A stretch of DNA of 64,000 nt from Ruegeria sp. A3M17 (GCF_003318255.1 NZ_QOCF01000023.1:1-64000), one strand, 5' to 3'; shown: positions 27,561 through 38,115, numbered from the stretch's first letter. Notes: generated by a model from the sequence alone, not told the origin. Program-made: numbers and translations.

Positions 27561-28136
27561 ATGTCCTGGACTGACGAGCGCGTAGAACTGCTGAAGAAAA
27601 TGTGGGGCGAGGGCCAGTCGGCCAGCCAGATCGCCAAGGAGCTGGGCGGCGTGACCCGCAATGCGGTGATCGGCAAGGTGCACCGTCTGGGTCTGTCGAA
27701 CCGCGCAACCGGTGCCTCGCCGGCCAAATCCGAACCCAAGGAAAAACCGGCACCCGCGCCCAAGGCCGAGGCCAAGCCAAGGCCAGCGCCCAAGACCGAA
27801 CCGGCGCGCCCGGCCCCGGCACCAACAGCTGAGACAAAACCTGCTGTTCCGGCCCGCCGCCAGATCATTCCGGCCGGTCAACCGTTGCCGCCACAGCCAT
27901 CGGCCAATGAAATCAGTCCCGAGGCACTGGCCAAAGTCAACGAGATCGAGAAGAAGGCCAAGAAGCTGACGCTGATGGAACTGACCGAGAAGACCTGTAA
28001 GTGGCCCGTGGGCGACCCCGCGACTGAGGATTTCTGGTTCTGCGGCCTGCCGGTTGAAGCGGGTAAACCTTATTGCGAAGCACATGTGGGCGTGGCGTTC
28101 CAGCCAATGAGCTCGCGTCGAGATCGTCGGCGGTAA
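27561..28136 (+). CDS. gcrA: Cell-cycle regulator GcrA
   Basis: GcrA is an alphaproteobacterial sigma-70 cofactor that activates promoters carrying CcrM-methylated GANTC. The 191 residues begin with the conserved DNA-binding domain (MSWTDERVELLKKMWGEGQS, then RNAVIGKVHRLGLSNR), then a long Pro/Ala/Lys-rich linker (about 50-125). The C-terminal sigma-binding domain carries TCKWPVGDP, FCG and YCEAHV. ATG 27561 is better spaced from AAGG than the ATG at 27558. A strong terminator follows. Confidence 0.96.
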   Translation: MSWTDERVELLKKMWGEGQSASQIAKELGGVTRNAVIGKVHRLGLSNRATGASPAKSEPKEKPAPAPKAEAKPRPAPKTEPARPAPAPTAETKPAVPARRQIIPAGQPLPPQPSANEISPEALAKVNEIEKKAKKLTLMELTEKTCKWPVGDPATEDFWFCGLPVEAGKPYCEAHVGVAFQPMSSRRDRRR

Positions 28137-28191
28137 ATTCATAGGCGTGCGCGCTGGTCTCTTGGTGTGTCACGGGCGACTTGTTTTCTTA

Positions 28192-28231
28192 ACTGACCAC
28201 CCATCGAAAGGCGGGTGGTCAGTCCTTTTTT
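28192..28231 (+). terminator. Intrinsic terminator of gcrA
   Basis: ACTGACCACCC at 28192-28202 pairs with GGGTGGTCAGT at 28213-28223 across 10 nt, followed by CC and six T. It lies 55 nt after the gcrA stop. Confidence 0.88.
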
Positions 28232-28261
28232 GACCAGAGAGATTCTGCTATTCCACCAAGA

Positions 28262-29014
28262 TTGAGATACAAAGTCCTGTTCTTCGCCTATGCTGTGCTG
28301 ATCTTTATTGCCTACATGCAGCCGTTAGATCCGCAATTGTTCGAACCAAACACGGACAGAAAAGCCCTCTTATTGTTCATTCAAGGCTTGTTTCTGCTCG
28401 TTTGGCTCATCCCCGCCGCACCCATATGCATTGGCGGACTTGCCTTGCTAGGGATGTGTCCAATCCCGCGTCTTCTAGCAGTATTTCTGGCGATCTCGTC
28501 AGTTGTGATTGGACTACTGCTGACACTGGCATCCGGCGTGCTCGCCTTATTTTCGGACACTCAGCTGTTACATGGGATCAGCTTAACGATCGCGATTGCA
28601 TCGAGCTTTCTCATTTGGTCGGGGCGTGATGGGAAGCCAAATCCATCACGGACTGCTAAAATCGGGATATCGATCTCGACTCTGTTCGCGCTCTGGTCCC
28701 TGCTGACGATTCCGATGCTCTTGTTTCAAGCACGGTTGATCGCGGACGGTTCCCCCTATTGCATCGCCGAGCATTCCGAGAATTCCGAGAATTCTCCGAT
28801 CGAGGTCCTGCATGGGCTACGTGGATTCTCATTCTACACAACAAAAACCGGGTACAAATCGACGTCTGAATGGTACTTTCACGGTTTGATGATCGTAGAT
28901 CATCCCGACGATCAAAGGGTTTACAATTGGTCTCCAAGACATTGGCGTTTCGATCTTGTAGAACGCCCGGATGCACTGATCGAACCGGTCAGAAACGTCT
29001 GCGTCGCAAAGTAA
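28262..29014 (+). CDS. Hypothetical membrane protein
   Basis: The 250-residue product has about five hydrophobic segments in the first 160 residues and a soluble C-terminal part that ends RNVCVAK. Only a TTG is available at the left end (ATG appears at residue 19), and no good ribosome binding site precedes it, so the start is uncertain. The DNA is less GC-rich than its neighbours. It contains a short 9-bp tandem repeat near 28773-28794 giving ENSENS. No family is recognised. It converges on the DUF2235 gene with 3 bp between them. Confidence 0.6.
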   Translation: MRYKVLFFAYAVLIFIAYMQPLDPQLFEPNTDRKALLLFIQGLFLLVWLIPAAPICIGGLALLGMCPIPRLLAVFLAISSVVIGLLLTLASGVLALFSDTQLLHGISLTIAIASSFLIWSGRDGKPNPSRTAKIGISISTLFALWSLLTIPMLLFQARLIADGSPYCIAEHSENSENSPIEVLHGLRGFSFYTTKTGYKSTSEWYFHGLMIVDHPDDQRVYNWSPRHWRFDLVERPDALIEPVRNVCVAK

Positions 29015-29017
29015 GTT

Positions 29018-30094
29018 CTACTGCGCCGGATGCGATGGCAAATCCGGCATCGGCACCCAGCGTGGTAATTCATCCGGAGAGACCGAGACATGGAGCTTCT
29101 CTGACCGGTCGCGGCCCACCTTGCGGTGCTTCCGCAGCAGGAAAATCTTGCCCCAGCCACGCCACGTTCCAACAGAACGGGCAGAGGTATCCGTCGGGAA
29201 CCGATCACGCCAGCCTTCGGGCAAAGGCAAACCGTGCAACTCGGCCTTATCCAGCATCCAGACCAGAGAAATGTTGCTGAGGGGACGGGCCTCCTCAAAG
29301 CCGTTCAACTGGCCGCCCACATCACCGTGAGTGCCACGGAACCATACCTGTTCGACATGACCTTTGAATTCGGGCGTACATTTCCACAAAACCGGCTCGA
29401 ACACTTCGCGGGTCTCGTCCAGTGCCATCGCGTGGTAGCCATGGCGCGTCGCCGGGCCAAGCTGGTGGGTGTGAAAGGAATGGCGCTCTTCGGCCCAGCG
29501 CCACAGCAGCGGCAGACGCATGCCCAGCGCTTTGACCGTATCCCAGACGCCAACCATCTCAATCGCCACATCCTCGTGACAGAATTGCCGCCGGAACGCG
29601 GCCGCGGCTGACCCGCTGGCGTTGCATTCATAGTGGCGGTAGGCCTGCTTGATGTTGCGAACGGTCGCATGTTCAGCCTTAACCAGACCGATCATATCGA
29701 TCACGCCAGCAAGGCTGCGCACACCATAGGCGCCGCGTGAATAGCCGATGAAATAGATACGGTCGCCGGGTTTGTAGCGTGAGGCGAGATAGCCATAGGC
29801 GCGGCGGATCTGGCGGTTGATGCCGCGCCCCATCATCACGTCCAGCGAGGATTTCCAGTTTTCCCATTGCACACCGGATTCGTAAAAGACCGACACTTTG
29901 CTGCCCATTTCACGGCATAGCCGTAGAGTCTGGCCCGCATGTGTTTCAAAGCCCGGCTCAAGCGTCGACATAGTGCCGTCAAGGATAATCACATGGCTGA
30001 CGGGCTCGCGGTGAAGCGCCTCGGCGGAATGCTCGGACCGTAAGGGCCGTCCGAGCCATCCCAGTACCTTTCTACTCAGCCGCGACAGAACCAT
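29018..30094 (-). CDS. DUF2235 alpha/beta-hydrolase-fold protein
   Basis: DUF2235 proteins are predicted serine hydrolases; some are type VI secretion phospholipase effectors, others are housekeeping. In 358 residues the nucleophile elbow GYSRGAYG places Ser119. ILDGTMS is the usual N-terminal strand, and FRGTHGDVGG with the preceding VGVWDTVKALG matches the family order. There is no signal peptide and no VgrG or PAAR gene nearby, so an effector role is not supported here. The start codon lies inside the end of the upstream molybdenum hydroxylase gene (23-nt overlap), so translation is probably coupled. Confidence 0.88.
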   Translation of the reverse strand: MVLSRLSRKVLGWLGRPLRSEHSAEALHREPVSHVIILDGTMSTLEPGFETHAGQTLRLCREMGSKVSVFYESGVQWENWKSSLDVMMGRGINRQIRRAYGYLASRYKPGDRIYFIGYSRGAYGVRSLAGVIDMIGLVKAEHATVRNIKQAYRHYECNASGSAAAAFRRQFCHEDVAIEMVGVWDTVKALGMRLPLLWRWAEERHSFHTHQLGPATRHGYHAMALDETREVFEPVLWKCTPEFKGHVEQVWFRGTHGDVGGQLNGFEEARPLSNISLVWMLDKAELHGLPLPEGWRDRFPTDTSARSVGTWRGWGKIFLLRKHRKVGRDRSEKLHVSVSPDELPRWVPMPDLPSHPAQ

Positions 30095-32363
30095 GCGTTA
30101 ACAATTCCCATACTTTGTGAGGTGTGAAAGGCATGTCCGCCTGCCGCACCCCGTGATCCCAGAGCGCATCCTGAACAGCGTTTGCCACCGCGGCCAGCGC
30201 GCCCACGGTGCCGGCCTCGCCACAACCTTTCATCCCCATCGGGTTAGAGGTTGACGGAACCGGCGCCGAGGTAAACTTAATCATGGGTATCTCGGCGGCG
30301 CGGGGCAAGGCGTAATCCATCAACGAAGCCGTGAGCAGTTGCCCCTGCGCATCATGTACAACACATTCCGTCAATGCCTGACCGATGCCTTGTACCACCC
30401 CGCCATGCACCTGCCCTTCGGCCAACATCGGGTTGATAAGATTACCGAAATCATCAACGATCGTATATTGGTCGACCCAGGTTTCACCGGTGTAAGAATC
30501 GATCACGACTTCGGCAACATGTGCGCCATTGGGATAGCTGCGCGCATCCAGATTGGCGCTGGCTTCATGGCTCAGCAGGTCGGCGCGCCCATCGGCGCGG
30601 GCCATCTCCGCGGCTTCGCTTAGCGTGGGCGTCAGGTTTGACCCCGGTGCGCGGAAGGTTTCATGGTCGAAACGCACATCACTTTCCTCTACCCCCATCT
30701 TATCCGCCAGATACGGCGTGAATGCGGCGATCATGACATCAATTGTCGCCAGCGTGGCTGTGCTTTGCACCGTAACCGAACGTGACCCGCCAGTCCCGCC
30801 GCCATGTGGCAACTGATCGCTGTCACCCTGGACCACATTGATCTGGTCCATCGGAACTCCGGTCTGGTCTGACAGGAATTGCGCATAGACCGTCTCATGC
30901 CCCTGCCCGTTCGATTGGGTGCCGACATAAAGGTTCACCGTGCCATCCTCACAGAACTCGACTTTCGCGTTTTCCGAAGGGTCACCCAAAATGCTTTCGA
31001 TATAGTAACACAAGCCCCGCCCCCGGATCAGGCCACGTTCTGCATCTGCAGTTTTTCGCGTCGCAAACCCCTGGGTCTGGATATCTGCACGGGACAGGAC
31101 CATATCGAAATCACCTACGTCATAGATTTCGCCGGTCGCGGTCTTGTAGGGGAAGTTCTCCGGCCGGATGAAATTCCTGCGGCGCAACTCCCAAGGATCG
31201 ACGCCCAGATGGCGCGCGGCGCGATCCATTACACGTTCCAGAACATAGATCGCCTCGGGCCGCCCTGCCCCCCGATAGGCGTCGACTTGCGTGGTGTTGG
31301 TATAGAACCCCTCAACCCGCAGATACGTCGTTTGAACGTCGTAAACCCCCATCAACACCTTGCTGAAAAGACTGGTCTGGATCGCTTGCCCAAAATGACT
31401 GCTATACGCACCCAGATTTACCTTGCTGTGCACACGGTAAGCCGTGATTTTCAGGTCCTCGTCAAAGGCGAGCTCAGCCAATGAGGTCAGGTCGCGACCG
31501 TGATGATCCGACTGCATCGCCTCGGATCGGTCAGACATCCAATGAACTGGCTGCCCGAGTTTCATTGCAGCAACTGAGACGCAAAAGTACTCAGGGTACG
31601 GCATGACCTTCATGCCGAATCCGCCACCCACATCCGGGGTGGTGACACGGATCGCCTCGGGCTCCAGCTTCAGCTTTTGCGCCAACTGCGCCCGCATCGC
31701 CCAGACGCCTTGCCCACCATAGGCAAAGTGCAAACGTCCATCGACCCAATTGGCCTGACATCCCCGTGGCTCGATTGAGGTGATGATCACGCGGTTGTCG
31801 GCCACATCCAGCGAAACGGTATGCGCGGCAGCCTGAAAGGCCGCATCGGTTGCTGCTTCATCGCCCAACCCCCAATCAAAAGCACGATTGTCGGCGACCT
31901 GATCATGCAGCGGTTCGCCCCCGGCTTCGACATCCAGCTTTGCGGGCAGATCATCCGTGTCCATCCAGATCATCTCAACCGCATCCCGCGCCTGCAACAG
32001 CGTGTCTGCGATCACGACGGCCACAGGTTCGCCAACAAACCGGACGCGGTCTTGGGCCAGCATATGCCTGTCGGGCGCAAGGGTCTGAGAGCCATCGCGG
32101 TTCTGCACAGTTGCCGCGTTCATCACTGTGTCGATCCCCGCCGTCGAGAGATCATCCAGTGTCATGACAAGGCGCACCCCTTCCGCCTCACGTGCGGCAT
32201 CCAGATCCAGCGCCGTGATCCGACCATGGGCAACCGGGCTGCGATAAAAGGCTGCGAACAGAGCATCTTCTGGTACATCATCGTCCATGTATCGTCCGTG
32301 CCCGGTCAGAAACCGCTGATCTTCTGTCCGTTTGACGGGCTGGCTTTTGCCGAACTTTTCCAT
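30072..32363 (-). CDS. Molybdopterin-binding subunit of the xanthine dehydrogenase/CO dehydrogenase family (CoxL form II-like)
   Basis: These large subunits bind the molybdenum-cytosine dinucleotide cofactor and hydroxylate an organic or CO substrate. The 763 residues show the GGGFGMK block, AYRGAGR at 362-368 (the form II signature, not the AYRCSFR of true CO dehydrogenase) and the catalytic Glu716 in GCGEAGTVGA. The FAD (CoxM) and iron-sulfur (CoxS) subunit genes that normally sit beside it are absent here: upstream is a divergent hydrolase and downstream is DUF2235. The substrate is unknown. Confidence 0.93.
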   Translation of the reverse strand: MEKFGKSQPVKRTEDQRFLTGHGRYMDDDVPEDALFAAFYRSPVAHGRITALDLDAAREAEGVRLVMTLDDLSTAGIDTVMNAATVQNRDGSQTLAPDRHMLAQDRVRFVGEPVAVVIADTLLQARDAVEMIWMDTDDLPAKLDVEAGGEPLHDQVADNRAFDWGLGDEAATDAAFQAAAHTVSLDVADNRVIITSIEPRGCQANWVDGRLHFAYGGQGVWAMRAQLAQKLKLEPEAIRVTTPDVGGGFGMKVMPYPEYFCVSVAAMKLGQPVHWMSDRSEAMQSDHHGRDLTSLAELAFDEDLKITAYRVHSKVNLGAYSSHFGQAIQTSLFSKVLMGVYDVQTTYLRVEGFYTNTTQVDAYRGAGRPEAIYVLERVMDRAARHLGVDPWELRRRNFIRPENFPYKTATGEIYDVGDFDMVLSRADIQTQGFATRKTADAERGLIRGRGLCYYIESILGDPSENAKVEFCEDGTVNLYVGTQSNGQGHETVYAQFLSDQTGVPMDQINVVQGDSDQLPHGGGTGGSRSVTVQSTATLATIDVMIAAFTPYLADKMGVEESDVRFDHETFRAPGSNLTPTLSEAAEMARADGRADLLSHEASANLDARSYPNGAHVAEVVIDSYTGETWVDQYTIVDDFGNLINPMLAEGQVHGGVVQGIGQALTECVVHDAQGQLLTASLMDYALPRAAEIPMIKFTSAPVPSTSNPMGMKGCGEAGTVGALAAVANAVQDALWDHGVRQADMPFTPHKVWELLTHGSVAAE

Positions 32364-32471
32364 GCGATGATCCTCCTGCGATGGCGACCGTAGCCCAGCC
32401 CAAGTCGATGTCCAGTCGAACAGGCAGCTTCCCCGTGTTTTGCCAGTCTTTTTTCGGTTAACCTACAGGCC

Positions 32472-33203
32472 ATGACATGGGCACATGACAGCGTTTTTCC
32501 ATTCACTGCCCTGCTGACCAGCGGCGGTGAAGCCACCCACGACGTGTATGTCGGTGGCGACGGTCCTCCTATTTTGATCCTGCAGGAATTGCCCGGGATC
32601 GGACCGGAAACGCTGAATCTGGCGCAGCGTCTGAACACAGCCGGGTTTCGTGTCTACCTGCCCCATATGATCGGAACATATGGAAAGGTCACGATGGTCA
32701 GAAACGCAGCGCGCCTTTTCTGTGTCCGGCGTGAGTTCAACATGTTTCTCAAGGGTCGCCAAAGCCCTATTGCCCATTGGATGCAAGCGCTGGTCGCCGA
32801 GATCAAATCCCGCGACAACGCCACCGGTGTGGGCGTAATTGGCATGTGCGTGACTGGCAGCTTTGCTCTGACCCTGATGGCCGAAGATGCCGTTTTGGGT
32901 GGGGTCGCCAGTCAGCCTGCCTTACCGATCTTTGGAGGGGACTGCCTGCACATGAGCCCGCAAGAGGTTGGCAACGCCCGCGCGGGCATGGCACGGAAGG
33001 GCCCCGGCCTCGCCATGCGCTACGGCGATGACAAACTGGCCTCAGAAAGGCATATGGGCGCCTTGAAGAATGCTTTCGGTGATCATCTTGAGACGGTGGA
33101 ATTTGACGGCAACGACCACTCATTGCTGACTTTGGATTTCCATGAACCGGCCTACCAGCGTGTTCCGCACTATTTTCGCACGCGCTTTGCCCAGGCCGAA
33201 TAG
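32472..33203 (+). CDS. Dienelactone hydrolase family protein
   Basis: This alpha/beta hydrolase has a cysteine nucleophile. In the 243 residues Cys126 sits in GMCVTG, Glu39 is in QELPG, an Asp-rich YGDDK lies near 184-188, and His216 is in NDHS, giving the Cys-Asp-His set plus the glutamate that activates the cysteine. No signal peptide is seen. It is divergent from the CoxL-like gene by 108 bp, and a functional link to it is possible but unproven. The substrate may be a lactone or ester other than dienelactone. Confidence 0.9.
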   Translation: MTWAHDSVFPFTALLTSGGEATHDVYVGGDGPPILILQELPGIGPETLNLAQRLNTAGFRVYLPHMIGTYGKVTMVRNAARLFCVRREFNMFLKGRQSPIAHWMQALVAEIKSRDNATGVGVIGMCVTGSFALTLMAEDAVLGGVASQPALPIFGGDCLHMSPQEVGNARAGMARKGPGLAMRYGDDKLASERHMGALKNAFGDHLETVEFDGNDHSLLTLDFHEPAYQRVPHYFRTRFAQAE

Positions 33204-33280
33204 CATACAACCCTTCCCCTTCCCTTACGCATTCGCTATTGCAGGCGCTGACCCGAATTTGTTGACGCAGGACGCATCCA

Positions 33281-36200
33281 ATGGCGATGGAAAAGACATT
33301 CAACGCGGCCGAGGCCGAGGCCCGCATCTACAAGGCCTGGGAACAGGCCGGAGCCTTCAAGGCAGGCGCGAACAGATCGCGCGACGAAAGCTTTACCATC
33401 ATGATCCCGCCGCCCAACGTGACAGGTGCGCTGCACGTGGGCCACGCCTTCAACAACACCCTGCAGGACATCCTGACCCGCTGGCACCGGATGCGCGGCT
33501 TCGACACGCTTTGGCAGCCCGGTCAGGACCATGCCGGTATCGCCACCCAGATGCAGGTCGAAAAGATGCTGGCCGCCACCCAACAGCCCAGCCGAAACGA
33601 GCTGGGTCGCGAGGCTTTTCTGGACAAGGTCTGGGAATGGAAGGGCGAATACGGCGGCACGATCATCGAGCAGCTGAAACGTCTCGGCTCCTCCTGCGAC
33701 TGGTCGCGCAATGCCTTCACCATGGCTGGCGCGCCGCGTGATCCGCGGACCGGGCACGAGAACTCGGCCAATTTCCATGACGCGGTCATCAAGGTCTTCG
33801 TCGATATGTACGAAAAAGGCCTGATCTATCGCGGCAAGCGGCTGGTTAACTGGGACCCGCATTTTGAGACCGCGATTTCGGACCTCGAGGTCGAGAACAT
33901 CGAAGTCGCGGGCCACATGTGGAACTTCAAGTATCCGCTGGCCGGTGGTGAAACCTACACCTATATCGAGAAGGATGAAGACGGGAACGTCGTTTTCGAA
34001 GAAGAACGCGATTACATTTCGATTGCCACGACCCGCCCCGAAACCATGCTGGGTGACGGCGCGGTTGCGGTTCATCCGTCGGATGAACGGTATGCGCCAA
34101 TCGTTGGGAAACTCTGCGGAATCCCGATTGGTCCGAAAGAGCAACGCCGTCAGATCCCGATCATCGCCGATGACTACCCCGATCCCGATTTCGGCTCGGG
34201 CGCGGTGAAAATCACAGGCGCGCATGACTTTAATGACAACATGGTCGCCAAGCGCGGCGGTATTCCGATGTACCGCCTGATGGACACCAAAGGCGCGATG
34301 CGGGCCGATGGTGCGCCCTACGCTGATGAGGCGGGCAAGGCGCAGGAATACGCACGTGGTCGCGCGTTCACCGAGAACGAGATCGACGCGATCAACCTCG
34401 TCCCCGATCACCTGCGCGGGCTTGACCGTTTTGAGGCGCGCGCGAAGGTCGTGGAAGAGATCAACAACGATGGTCTGGCCGTCATGACCCGCGCGGATGA
34501 TCCGCGTCTGGGCTCTGCCGCTCTGAAGCCTGACGCTGAGGGCGCAGATGAGCTGGTGTCGCTGGTCGAGAGCAAACCGATCATGCAGCCCTTCGGCGAC
34601 CGTTCCAAGGTTGTGATCGAGCCGATGTTCACCGACCAGTGGTTCGTGGACGCCGAAAAGATCGTCGGCCCCGCGCTGGATGCGGTCAAAGACGGCACGG
34701 TCAAGATCATCCCTGAGTCAGGCGAAAAGACCTATTACCACTGGCTGGAAAACATCGAACCCTGGTGCATTTCGCGTCAGCTTTGGTGGGGGCACCAGAT
34801 TCCGGTTTGGTATGGTCTCGATCTGTCTGCGGAAGACTTCATCGATGACGAGAACGACGGAGACCTTGATTTGGTCGAATTGGGTCGTCTGCTGAATGAA
34901 GGTGGCATGCTGCACCGTGGCAATGTCATGGAATGCGCAACCAGCTTGGATGCAGTCACCGAGAAGTTCCTGGACGACAACGCCAACATTCCCAGCCCGC
35001 TGAGCCACGCAACCGTTGTGGAAGTTGCAGACAAACATGAGGCGATCCATCGGTTTGCTGAAAGTCTCGCACAGTATGCGGTCGAACAAGACCCAACCAA
35101 ACTGATCTATCCGGTCTGGCGCGACCCCGACGTCCTCGACACCTGGTTCTCCTCCGGCCTCTGGCCGATCGGCACGCTGGGATGGCCCGAACAGACCGAA
35201 GAGATGGAGCGCTATTTCCCGACTGATGTGCTCATCACCGGCGCAGATATCCTGTTCTTCTGGGTCGCCCGGATGATGATGATGCAACTGGCCGTGGTAA
35301 ACGAAATCCCGTTCCATACCGTCTACCTGCATCAGCTCGTCCGCGACGAGAAGGGCAAGAAGATGTCCAAAACCACTGGCAACGTCATCGACCCGCTGGA
35401 GATCGTGGACGAATTCGGCGCCGATGCGCTGCGTTTTACCAACGCCTCGATGGCGGCAATTGGCGGCGTGCTGAAGCTATCCCGCGAACGCATCACCGGC
35501 TATCGCAACTTCGGCACCAAACTGTGGAATGCCGTCCGCTTTGCCGAGATGAACGAGGTCTTCACCGACGCCGTCCCGCAATTGGATGTGGCCGACCTGA
35601 AGCCCAAAGCCGCCGTAAACCGCTGGATTATCGGCGAAACCGCACGTGTGCGGGAAGAGGTCGACGCGGCGCTGGAAAGCTATCGCTTCAACGATGCCGC
35701 CAACGGACTTTACGCCTTTGTCTGGGGCAAGGTTTGTGACTGGTATGTCGAGCTTTCCAAGCCATTGCTGCAAGGCGACGATGCCGAGGCGCAGGCCGAA
35801 ACCCGCGCCACGATGCGCTGGGTTCTGGATCAGTGCATGGTCCTGCTGCACCCGATCATGCCCTTCGTCACCGAAGAGCTGTGGGGGTTGACCGGCGACC
35901 GCGCCAAAATGGCCGTCCACGCCGATTGGCCGACTTACGCCGCCGCCGACCTGATCGATGCGGATGCGGATCGTGAGATGAACTGGGTGATCTCAGTGAT
36001 CGAAAACACCCGCTCGGCCCGTGCGCAGATGCGGGTTCCGGCAGGTCTTTACGTGCCGATGTTGGTGACTGAGATTGACGCCAATGGCCAAGCCGCATGG
36101 GACCGCAACGAAGCGCTGATCAAGCGCCTTGCGCGGATCGATAGCCTGACCAAAGCGGATGAGTTGCCCAAGGGTACGATCTCGATTGCCGCCCCCGGTG

Positions 36201-36442
36201 CGTCCTTCGGCCTGCCGCTGGCGGATATCATCGATATCGGCGCGGAAAAGGAACGGTTGGAGAAAGCCAAAGGCAAGCTGGCCAAGGAATTGGGCGGCCT
36301 GCGCGGGCGTCTGAACAACCCGAAATTCGTGGCCTCGGCCCCGGAAGAGGTTGTCGCGGAGGCCAAAGCCAACCTTGCCGCCCGCGAAGAAGAAGAGGCT
36401 AAACTGAACGAAGCCCTCGCCCGTTTGGCCGAAATCGCCTGA
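33281..36442 (+). CDS. valS: Valyl-tRNA synthetase
   Basis: ValS charges tRNA-Val. In 1053 residues the class I motifs are HVGH (52-55) and KMSK (694-697). The editing domain lies between them and the anticodon-binding domain follows. A C-terminal coiled-coil ([19 protein letters not shown]) binds tRNA, as usual for ValS. The protein is longer than the E. coli enzyme (951) by insertions, including an acidic segment around residues 525-615 ([13 protein letters not shown]). AGGA precedes the ATG. A strong terminator follows 33 nt after the stop. Confidence 0.97.
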   Translation: MAMEKTFNAAEAEARIYKAWEQAGAFKAGANRSRDESFTIMIPPPNVTGALHVGHAFNNTLQDILTRWHRMRGFDTLWQPGQDHAGIATQMQVEKMLAATQQPSRNELGREAFLDKVWEWKGEYGGTIIEQLKRLGSSCDWSRNAFTMAGAPRDPRTGHENSANFHDAVIKVFVDMYEKGLIYRGKRLVNWDPHFETAISDLEVENIEVAGHMWNFKYPLAGGETYTYIEKDEDGNVVFEEERDYISIATTRPETMLGDGAVAVHPSDERYAPIVGKLCGIPIGPKEQRRQIPIIADDYPDPDFGSGAVKITGAHDFNDNMVAKRGGIPMYRLMDTKGAMRADGAPYADEAGKAQEYARGRAFTENEIDAINLVPDHLRGLDRFEARAKVVEEINNDGLAVMTRADDPRLGSAALKPDAEGADELVSLVESKPIMQPFGDRSKVVIEPMFTDQWFVDAEKIVGPALDAVKDGTVKIIPESGEKTYYHWLENIEPWCISRQLWWGHQIPVWYGLDLSAEDFIDDENDGDLDLVELGRLLNEGGMLHRGNVMECATSLDAVTEKFLDDNANIPSPLSHATVVEVADKHEAIHRFAESLAQYAVEQDPTKLIYPVWRDPDVLDTWFSSGLWPIGTLGWPEQTEEMERYFPTDVLITGADILFFWVARMMMMQLAVVNEIPFHTVYLHQLVRDEKGKKMSKTTGNVIDPLEIVDEFGADALRFTNASMAAIGGVLKLSRERITGYRNFGTKLWNAVRFAEMNEVFTDAVPQLDVADLKPKAAVNRWIIGETARVREEVDAALESYRFNDAANGLYAFVWGKVCDWYVELSKPLLQGDDAEAQAETRATMRWVLDQCMVLLHPIMPFVTEELWGLTGDRAKMAVHADWPTYAAADLIDADADREMNWVISVIENTRSARAQMRVPAGLYVPMLVTEIDANGQAAWDRNEALIKRLARIDSLTKADELPKGTISIAAPGASFGLPLADIIDIGAEKERLEKAKGKLAKELGGLRGRLNNPKFVASAPEEVVAEAKANLAAREEEEAKLNEALARLAEIA

Positions 36443-36475
36443 TCTTCATCTTTTCGCAAATACTCAAAATCCAAC

Positions 36476-36503
36476 ACCCGCCGCTCACTCGGCGGGTTTT
36501 TTT
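36476..36503 (+). terminator. Intrinsic terminator of valS
   Basis: ACCCGCCG at 36476-36483 pairs with CGGCGGGT at 36490-36497 across 6 nt, followed by a T-run to about 36503. Confidence 0.92.
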
Positions 36504-36579
36504 GTGCGATGACGCATTTCACCTTGTTTCTATCCGCTTGCGATTGTTAGCAATCTCTGCAGACAACTCCGAGGAAGTC

Positions 36580-37743
36580 ATGGCGCGTCCTTACCCTCCT
36601 GTGCAGACGATTTCGACCGGGCTTGTGGTGGCGGTCGTAGGGTTTTTCAGCTCTTTTCCGATTGTGCTGCAGGGCCTTATTGCAATGGGCGCCTCGGAGG
36701 CTGAGGCGGCCTCTGGTTTGATGATGGCCGCGGTTGCAATGGGAGTGACAGCGATTGTGGTCAGCCTTTGGTACCGGCAGCCAATCAGCGTGGCATGGTC
36801 AACACCCGGTGCCGCCCTGCTGGCGGTTTCAGCGACCCCATTGGTCGGATTTTCTGATGCAGTTGGTGCATTTCTTTGCGCCGGGGCCCTGACTGTTGTT
36901 GCCGGATTGTGGCGTCCGCTTGGACGGCTTGCGGCCGCTATCCCGACAACACTTGCACAGGCCATGCTGGGCGGGGTTTTGCTGCCCTTGTGCATCATTC
37001 CGTTTAAAGCGGCAGTTGAGCTGCCCTGGCAAGCGCTGCCGGTCATTCTGACGTGGTTTATCGCCGGGCGGATCAACCGGTTGATCGCGGTTCCTGCCGC
37101 GGTGGTTGCCGCGGCAATCGTCGTTGTATTGAACGCAGGTGACGGCTCGGTCCGGCCCGAGCATCTGGTCGCCGCCCCTGTCTGGACCATTCCGACATTC
37201 TCGGTCGCATCGGCGATCGGGATCGGCATCCCTCTGTTCATCGTCACCATGGCTACACAAAACATCCCCGGCATCGCCGTCATGCGCAGCTTTGGGTATG
37301 CACCAATTGCTGGCAAGCTGTTCTCAGCCGTCGGAGGCGCCAGTATTCTGTCCGCCCCCTTTGGCGCTCCGGCCACGTGCCTTGCCGCAATTACCGCTGC
37401 GATGTGTTCGAACGAAGACAGCTACCCGGACCCGAACCAGCGTTACTGGTCTGCGGTTATGGCAGGCCTGTTTTACTGCGTCTTTGGTGTCTTTGCCGTG
37501 GCGATCACCGGGTTCGCGGCCCACGCCGACCCATTGCTCATGGGCACTCTGACCGGCATTGCCCTGATCGGTGTGATGGCAAACGCGACCTTTGCAGCAT
37601 TAGAGGTCCCCGCCGAACGCGAAGCGGCGATTCTGACATTCGCCATCACCGCATCAGGCATCACTGTCTTCGGCCTGGGCGCTGCAGTCTGGGGGTTGGC
37701 CGCAGGCGGCATCGCTTATCTGGTTACCAACCGATCCAGGTGA
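36580..37743 (+). CDS. benE: BenE-family benzoate/H+ symporter-like transporter
   Basis: The 387-residue inner-membrane protein has about twelve hydrophobic segments and BenE-type features (WSTPGAALLAVS, ATQNIPGIAVMRSFGY, GAPATCLAAITAAMC). BenE proteins import benzoate or related aromatic acids with a proton in characterised cases. No aromatic ring-cleavage genes lie beside it, so the substrate is uncertain. GAGGAAG precedes ATG 36580. Confidence 0.88.
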   Translation: MARPYPPVQTISTGLVVAVVGFFSSFPIVLQGLIAMGASEAEAASGLMMAAVAMGVTAIVVSLWYRQPISVAWSTPGAALLAVSATPLVGFSDAVGAFLCAGALTVVAGLWRPLGRLAAAIPTTLAQAMLGGVLLPLCIIPFKAAVELPWQALPVILTWFIAGRINRLIAVPAAVVAAAIVVVLNAGDGSVRPEHLVAAPVWTIPTFSVASAIGIGIPLFIVTMATQNIPGIAVMRSFGYAPIAGKLFSAVGGASILSAPFGAPATCLAAITAAMCSNEDSYPDPNQRYWSAVMAGLFYCVFGVFAVAITGFAAHADPLLMGTLTGIALIGVMANATFAALEVPAEREAAILTFAITASGITVFGLGAAVWGLAAGGIAYLVTNRSR

Positions 37744-37782
37744 CAGCTTTCCCCCGCTGTGCTGGTCGGATACTATGAACCT

Positions 37783-38115
37783 ATGTTGGGATCGCTCGGA
37801 AAACTGGTCGAACGCCAGATCAAAAAGGCGCAAGCCGAAGGTCAACTAGAGGGGCTGGAAGGCGAAGGCCAGCCGCTGCCCGACCGTTCGTCCGAGGCTC
37901 AGTCCGATCCGGCCATCGCCGCCGGTCATCTGATCATGGCGCAGGCGGGCGTTCTTCCCGAAGAGTTCAGCATCAAGAAAAAACTGGATGCCGCGCGTAA
38001 GGCTTATGCTTCGCAGACCGATCCTGATAAACGTATGGCTACAATGAAGCTGATCGCCGAGCTTGAGATGCGATACAATATGGCCCGTGATGCACGACGG
38101 GCTTTTATGCGTTAA
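37783..38115 (+). CDS. DUF1992 (DnaJ homologue C28-like) protein
   Basis: The 110-residue cytoplasmic protein carries the DUF1992 signature: LVERQIKKAQAEGQLEGLEG near the N-terminus, PLPD, then a helical C-terminal half ending in a YNMARDARRAF helix. Homologues are called 'DnaJ family domain-containing', but no J-domain HPD motif is present and the function is unknown. ATG 37783 gives the usual N-terminus; a GTG at 37759 would add eight residues. Its stop overlaps the convergent VOC gene stop by 4 nt. Confidence 0.88.
   Translation: MLGSLGKLVERQIKKAQAEGQLEGLEGEGQPLPDRSSEAQSDPAIAAGHLIMAQAGVLPEEFSIKKKLDAARKAYASQTDPDKRMATMKLIAELEMRYNMARDARRAFMR

Noticed and set aside
33236-34411. 391-codon frame opposite valS
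   Set aside because: Antisense reading of the GC-rich valS gene; no recognisable domain and valS motifs cover the same bases.
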